64,000 bases of DNA from Maribacter sp. MJ134. GTDB taxonomy: Bacteria > Bacteroidota > Bacteroidia > Flavobacteriales > Flavobacteriaceae. The position numbers and the translations under genes were made by a program. Positions 60,441-64,000 of this stretch are shown here, in pieces. Each line of letters starts with the position of its first letter. Positions within the stretch are counted from its first letter, which is position 1. The notes under the pieces are model-generated. The model was not told where the DNA came from and searched no databases. It saw nothing but the letters and a program-made list of their open reading frames with translations. Where the stretch lies: assembly GCF_003970695.1 (NCBI RefSeq), contig NZ_CP034570.1, positions 682,001 through 746,000 on the forward strand, read 5' to 3'.

Positions 60441-60579
60441 TAGTTTTAGCTTAACTACAACGTCTCCATATATAAAACGTAGCGTGTTAAAAGACGTTAT
60501 TGTTTCGGATTAGATACGAGCCGAATTTTTCAATTTTTCTTTTTATCTTAATTTTCTCAAAAAGCCAAATTTAAAAATC

Positions 60580-60660
60580 TGGCGGACTTTGCAAATACGT
60601 CCAAGTCATTAAATATAGCACTTACCGCCCTATTTGCTATAGGTATTGCTGTGCATAGTT
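60580..60660 (-). repeat. intergenic cassette-type element C
   Basis: On the minus strand: TATGCACAGCAATACCTATA, then AAATAGGGCGGTAAGTGC and GACTTGGACGTATTTGCAAA. This type recurs in flavobacterial genomes from memory. The PIN gene's stop codon lies inside the element. A partly complementary end (CAACGTCTCCATATA on the plus strand) lies near 60460-60475. Confidence 0.65.
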
Positions 60661-61844
60661 TTATCTCTCAAAGCTCGTTCGTTAAACTCTTTCCTATTTA
60701 TCTCATCTAAATTAAATTTGATACCATTTATTTTGCGAGTTAACAATTGTAGTTCAAGGTTCAAATTTTTCAGTCTGTTATCATCAAATGCACTAGGGTC
60801 ACTATTGTCTAAAATCAAATGTTGTTCTTCAATGGCTCTTTCCATAAAACCTTTTTTATTTTCAACATATTTTAATTCCTCTTCTAAGGATAGTTTTTGT
60901 TTATATATTTCTTCATTTGCACGTTTATACTTTGAATATTGCCTTTTTCTTCTTAATTCCTGAAGTTGTCTTCTTTCATCAAGTTTCCTTAACTCTCGAA
61001 TCTCTTGAAGCGCGTTTGCATTTATTTCCGCATTCAAGTATTTAGTTGCAAACTCAAGGAACCTATCCGATTGATACATATGAAAGGCTTGTTTTGTTTC
61101 CGATTGAAATTCCTTTTTAAGCTCGGGTCTTGGGTTTAGCGTTTTCCCTTTGAATCTTACCCACCAATCTTCTTTTCTATCATCGGTAATTAGGATTATT
61201 CCTTTTTTTAGTTCTTTACTTTTGTCTAATACTTGTTTCCAGACAATTAAATCTCCATACTTGTGTATATCCTTTGAAGTGTCGTCTTTTTTGCCTCCAT
61301 CTTTATAACCTGGTGGTATTTTATCTAAAAACCGACTTTCTCCCTCTTTGTATACTTCTTCAAGTTTGTCTTTTTCATACTCGTTACCAACTTTGCCATT
61401 AAAAAGAGCCTCTATTTTATCTAAAATATCATCTTGGTTAATTCTCTTATTATGAAATTCCTTGCTCTCCGTTAGTTGTTCGCAAATCTCTTTTGTTAAA
61501 CTCGAGAATTTTTTTAAAAGTTTCGCTGTAATAAAAGGATGTTGACGAGAGTTTTTAAACTCATTTTCTATTGATTTTAATGAACTGGAAGCTTCTTCGT
61601 ATGATTTTTCTTGTTGGTTAATTACAGTAAGTCTATTGTTAAAAAATTCACTTGCTGATTGGTGAGGTATCCAAATTCTATCTTTAACTTTTTCTAAAAT
61701 TTTAAAGAAATCATCTCTTGTTTCATCCGAATATCTGTAGAGATTAAGAAGAATATTTGCATCAAATACAAACAATGCCTTTTCCCATAATTTATTTATT
61801 TCTCTTTCTGTAAGTTTAAAATATCCCGGGAATTTTGATTTCAT
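60630..61844 (-). CDS. PIN-like (PIN_8/DUF4935) domain protein
   Basis: The 404-residue product has an N-terminal PIN-like nuclease domain with acidic residues in LFVFDANILLNLYRYSDETR, then HQSASEFFNNR and GIILITDDRKEDWW, a typical PIN_8 pattern. The C-terminal ~130 residues form a long coiled coil (LQEIRELRKLDERRQLQELR ...). PIN_8 proteins often sit in defence or toxin loci; no antitoxin gene is evident here. It is a single-gene module flanked by intergenic elements. Confidence 0.8.
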   Translation of the reverse strand: MKSKFPGYFKLTEREINKLWEKALFVFDANILLNLYRYSDETRDDFFKILEKVKDRIWIPHQSASEFFNNRLTVINQQEKSYEEASSSLKSIENEFKNSRQHPFITAKLLKKFSSLTKEICEQLTESKEFHNKRINQDDILDKIEALFNGKVGNEYEKDKLEEVYKEGESRFLDKIPPGYKDGGKKDDTSKDIHKYGDLIVWKQVLDKSKELKKGIILITDDRKEDWWVRFKGKTLNPRPELKKEFQSETKQAFHMYQSDRFLEFATKYLNAEINANALQEIRELRKLDERRQLQELRRKRQYSKYKRANEEIYKQKLSLEEELKYVENKKGFMERAIEEQHLILDNSDPSAFDDNRLKNLNLELQLLTRKINGIKFNLDEINRKEFNERALRDKTMHSNTYSK

Positions 61845-61866
61845 ATTTAGGTGGTCTTAAATTAAA

Positions 61867-62019
61867 AACAACGGTTTCGTATAACTGTCAGTTACGGGTT
61901 AATATGCCTTAATTTTCGGTTTAGCAAAGACTTTAGCAATTCCGAGTGGATTCGCTTGAGCTTGCCCTGAGCTTGTCGAGGGGTAGTCGAATCCGCCGCA
62001 ATTGCGGTTATAAGTTGTT
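61867..62019 (-). repeat. intergenic cassette-type element D with inverted ends
   Basis: The ends are AACAACGGTTTCGTATAAC (61867-61885) and, inverted, GTTATAAGTTGTT (62007-62019), sharing AACAAC and TATAAC in opposite orientation. The interior holds GAATTGCTAAAGTCTTTGC on the minus strand and an inserted CCCTGAGCTTGTCGAGGGG-type repeat (61965-61983). It could fold as a long hairpin. Confidence 0.65.
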
Positions 62020-62031
62020 ACCACACGTTTT

Positions 62032-62736
62032 TTATGATAATAGATTTTTTCCAAATTCGATTATTTGAGCAACACTTTCTTTTACAATTTGTTTATTTCC
62101 TTCGTTAACAAAGTCTTTCATTAATTTAGGTCCGAGTTTTGTCATTTTCGCCCATATCCAGCTGACTTTATTTACTACCCAAACTTTGGTTTTACTTGAC
62201 AGATTATCTCTTAATTCAGAGATGTCATTTTTGATTTCTTTTATTTGTTCTGCATTCGAGTCGGTTATATGCTCGTCAATTTTGTTTTCGATTTTCTCGA
62301 AATAAGCATCTAATAACAAAATCTGTTTTGGTATTAAAGGTTTGTCTTTTTCCTCGTCAATTATTTCAAACTCGGTATAGTAACCATCTCTAAAAGATTC
62401 AATTATTGGGTCATCAAATGGTGACCTGACCTTGTCGTAAGATTTTAAAAGAGTTACCCATTTAGTAAAGTAGGTGTTTATTTCAGAGCCTTTAATCCAA
62501 GTTCTATGTTTTTCCACATTCTGTTCAGTATGTGGTCGATATTCTACTAAAACTTTGAATCCGTTTTTTATATCATAGTTTTCTATGTTGAAATAAAATT
62601 CAGAATCTGGGTCAACATCTGTGAACCTCATCAGATTATTTTCAGATTCTACGCTTATGAAATTCTCTCCGATTTTATCAATAAAGGGCTCTAATGCTCT
62701 TAATACTACTAAAGGTATTTGTTTTTTTTTATTCAC
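62032..62736 (-). CDS. hypothetical protein
   Basis: The 234-residue product is acidic, without a signal peptide: ALEPFIDKIGENFISVESEN, YFNIENYDIKNGFKVLVEYR, TYFTKWVTLLKSYDKVRSPF, then a long helical segment (IEKENKIDEHIT-type) and an end with VWVVNKVSWIWAKMTKLGPK that could contact a membrane. I recognise no family. Its position as a single gene between intergenic element D and the M1 peptidase gene marks it as part of the module series. Confidence 0.65.
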   Translation of the reverse strand: MNKKKQIPLVVLRALEPFIDKIGENFISVESENNLMRFTDVDPDSEFYFNIENYDIKNGFKVLVEYRPHTEQNVEKHRTWIKGSEINTYFTKWVTLLKSYDKVRSPFDDPIIESFRDGYYTEFEIIDEEKDKPLIPKQILLLDAYFEKIENKIDEHITDSNAEQIKEIKNDISELRDNLSSKTKVWVVNKVSWIWAKMTKLGPKLMKDFVNEGNKQIVKESVAQIIEFGKNLLS

Positions 62737-62837
62737 GATTTTTTTTCAAATGCATCACAAAAATAAGATTACATCATTACTACTATCCTACCACTAAAAT
62801 TAGTGCATTTATATTATTGTCATTGGACTTAGCTTTC

Positions 62838-64000
62838 TTACAGCTCCTTCACTTCTACATAAAAATTAGGGTCCATTGTAAAAGCAGCAGCACCATGCTT
62901 CACTTTTTCTGTTTGCCATTCAGTCGTGGGTTTTAACCAAAGCTCCTTATCATCCGCAAATATGCGTATAGGCATTGCAAAACCATCTACCACATTGGTA
63001 TAACGGTATGTAATTGCATTGTCAGCCTCTATTTTATATTCAAACACTGGAATTTTTATGGTCCGTAGGTATTGGTCAAACACCTTGGAAAAATCCATTT
63101 CAGCCTTTTCACTGATATAATTTTCCACTTGCTGTGTGGTTACCGTTTGGTGGTAAAAGTCTTTGTTCAGCCCTCGCAAAATACTTCGCCATTTTTCATC
63201 ATCATGAATCACTTGGCGTAGGGCATGTAGCATATTGGCTCCTTTAGGATACATGTCACCACTGCCTCTTTGATTTACGTCATAGACCCCTATAATAGGA
63301 CTTTCGTTGCGGATGTTTCCACGAATACCAATAGCGTATTCATTTCCTGCCTGTTCCCCAAAGTGGTAGTCCACATAGAGGGCTTCGGAGTAGGTGGTAA
63401 AGCCTTCGTGTACCCACATATCGGCAATATCCTTATAGGTAATATTATTGGCGAACCACTCGTGTCCCGCTTCATGAATAATAATATAATCGAACTTCAT
63501 ACCCCAACCGGATTTGGAAAGGTCCCTACCCAAATAGCCATTTTGGAACTGGTTCCCATAGGTAACGGAGCTTTGGTGTTCCATGCCCAGATAGGGTACT
63601 TCTACTAGTTTAAAACTATCCTCGTAAAAAGGGTAGGGCCCAAACCAATGCTCAAAAGCTTTCATGAGTCTAGGGACATCTTTAAACTGTTCTTTGGCTT
63701 TTTCCAAATTATCGCGCAGCACATAGTAATCCAAATCCAAAACACCCTTTTCGCCGTCATATTTTTCGCCAAAATGAACATAGTCGCCAATATTAATGTT
63801 TACGCCATAATTGTTAATGGGGTTGGAAACGAACCACTCGTATAATTTATAATCGCCTTGTTCGTATTCGTATGTTTCCCGTAACCTACCATTGGCCACA
63901 GCTACAAGGTCCTTGGGAACATCGATAGCAATGCGCATACTGTCCACTTCGTCATACATATGGTCCTTATTAGGCCACCAAACACTAGCACCCAAACCTT
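62838..64000 (-). CDS. M1-family metallopeptidase, N-terminal part outside window
   Basis: The frame is open to the window edge; about 387 C-terminal residues are visible. The zinc site is IIHEAGHEWFANNI (HExxH) with the downstream Glu in WVHEGFTTYSEALY, and the GMEH(Q)-type exopeptidase motif is LGMEHQSSVTYGNQ. The conserved Tyr region is GSGDMYPKGANMLH. It is an aminopeptidase, probably exported (signal outside the window). It marks the end of the rearranged accessory region. Confidence 0.9.
   Translation of the reverse strand, partial: GLGASVWWPNKDHMYDEVDSMRIAIDVPKDLVAVANGRLRETYEYEQGDYKLYEWFVSNPINNYGVNINIGDYVHFGEKYDGEKGVLDLDYYVLRDNLEKAKEQFKDVPRLMKAFEHWFGPYPFYEDSFKLVEVPYLGMEHQSSVTYGNQFQNGYLGRDLSKSGWGMKFDYIIIHEAGHEWFANNITYKDIADMWVHEGFTTYSEALYVDYHFGEQAGNEYAIGIRGNIRNESPIIGVYDVNQRGSGDMYPKGANMLHALRQVIHDDEKWRSILRGLNKDFYHQTVTTQQVENYISEKAEMDFSKVFDQYLRTIKIPVFEYKIEADNAITYRYTNVVDGFAMPIRIFADDKELWLKPTTEWQTEKVKHGAAAFTMDPNFYVEVKEL

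Noticed and set aside
61867..62019. Classical integron attC site
   Set aside because: The inverted ends do not match the GTTRRRY/RYYYAAC core and no integrase is present; kept only as a cassette-like element.

Overview
The window is about 40% GC chromosomal DNA from a member of the Bacteroidota, most likely a marine Flavobacteriaceae close to Zobellia or Maribacter. The evidence is the gene content (DUF2141, 2TM-domain and DUF6090 proteins, a LETM1-related biofilm protein, Bacteroidota-type lipoproteins and S9/S41 peptidases), near-absent Shine-Dalgarno sequences, and GAnnTTTG-like -7 boxes. The genus is an inference. No rRNA, tRNA or CRISPR array was seen.

Layout. 0-1.4 kb: FAD-dependent dehydrogenase, cut by the window edge. 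1.5-7.1 kb: a LytS/LytTR regulatory locus with a DUF2141 gene, a TPR-like protein, a histidine kinase carrying a C-terminal 2TM domain, five stand-alone 2TM proteins and the LytTR response regulator. Two of its promoters share an ungapped 63-bp segment. 7.1-16.1 kb: LETM1-related protein, a DUF4331/DUF4331/TPR set, an MMPL exporter divergent from a BamA/TamA-like barrel, and DUF547. 16.3-24.9 kb: a TIGR04283-type glycosyltransferase with a VOC protein, an ECF sigma/anti-sigma pair, Cu/Zn SOD, an alpha/beta hydrolase-OsmC fusion, DUF2490 and an S9 peptidase. 25-38 kb: a large VPS10/BNR-repeat exoprotein, a tricorn-like S41 peptidase, two abutting amidohydrolases, a CDP-alcohol phosphatidyltransferase and two YdeI-type proteins. 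38.3-46.1 kb: a tightly coupled five-gene operon of Planctomycete type (DUF1549/DUF1553, DUF1501, NHL propeller, and two chitobiase/F5-8C-like proteins, one of them also a membrane cytochrome-c protein).

46-53.6 kb: GNAT, sterol desaturase family protein, then an AraC regulator divergent from P450, 2Fe-2S ferredoxin, ferredoxin reductase, Zn-alcohol dehydrogenase and an esterase-D-like hydrolase. The order and families match the known 6-O-methyl-D-galactose oxidative demethylase cluster of porphyran-degrading marine flavobacteria; the last two genes would deal with the formaldehyde released.

53.6-62.8 kb is a rearranged accessory region. An IS3-family element (1222 bp, 4-bp target duplication TATT) interrupts a gene that is also 5'-truncated. 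It is followed by a tandem array of four DUF6090 genes with start-site remnants at the junctions, a DUF559 nuclease gene flanked by inverted palindromic units, and single-gene modules (a PH-like membrane protein, a PIN-like protein, an unknown) separated by about 70-150 bp intergenic elements with CAAC...TATA ends. This cassette-like arrangement is the most promising candidate for something undescribed. 62.8-64 kb is an M1 aminopeptidase running off the window.
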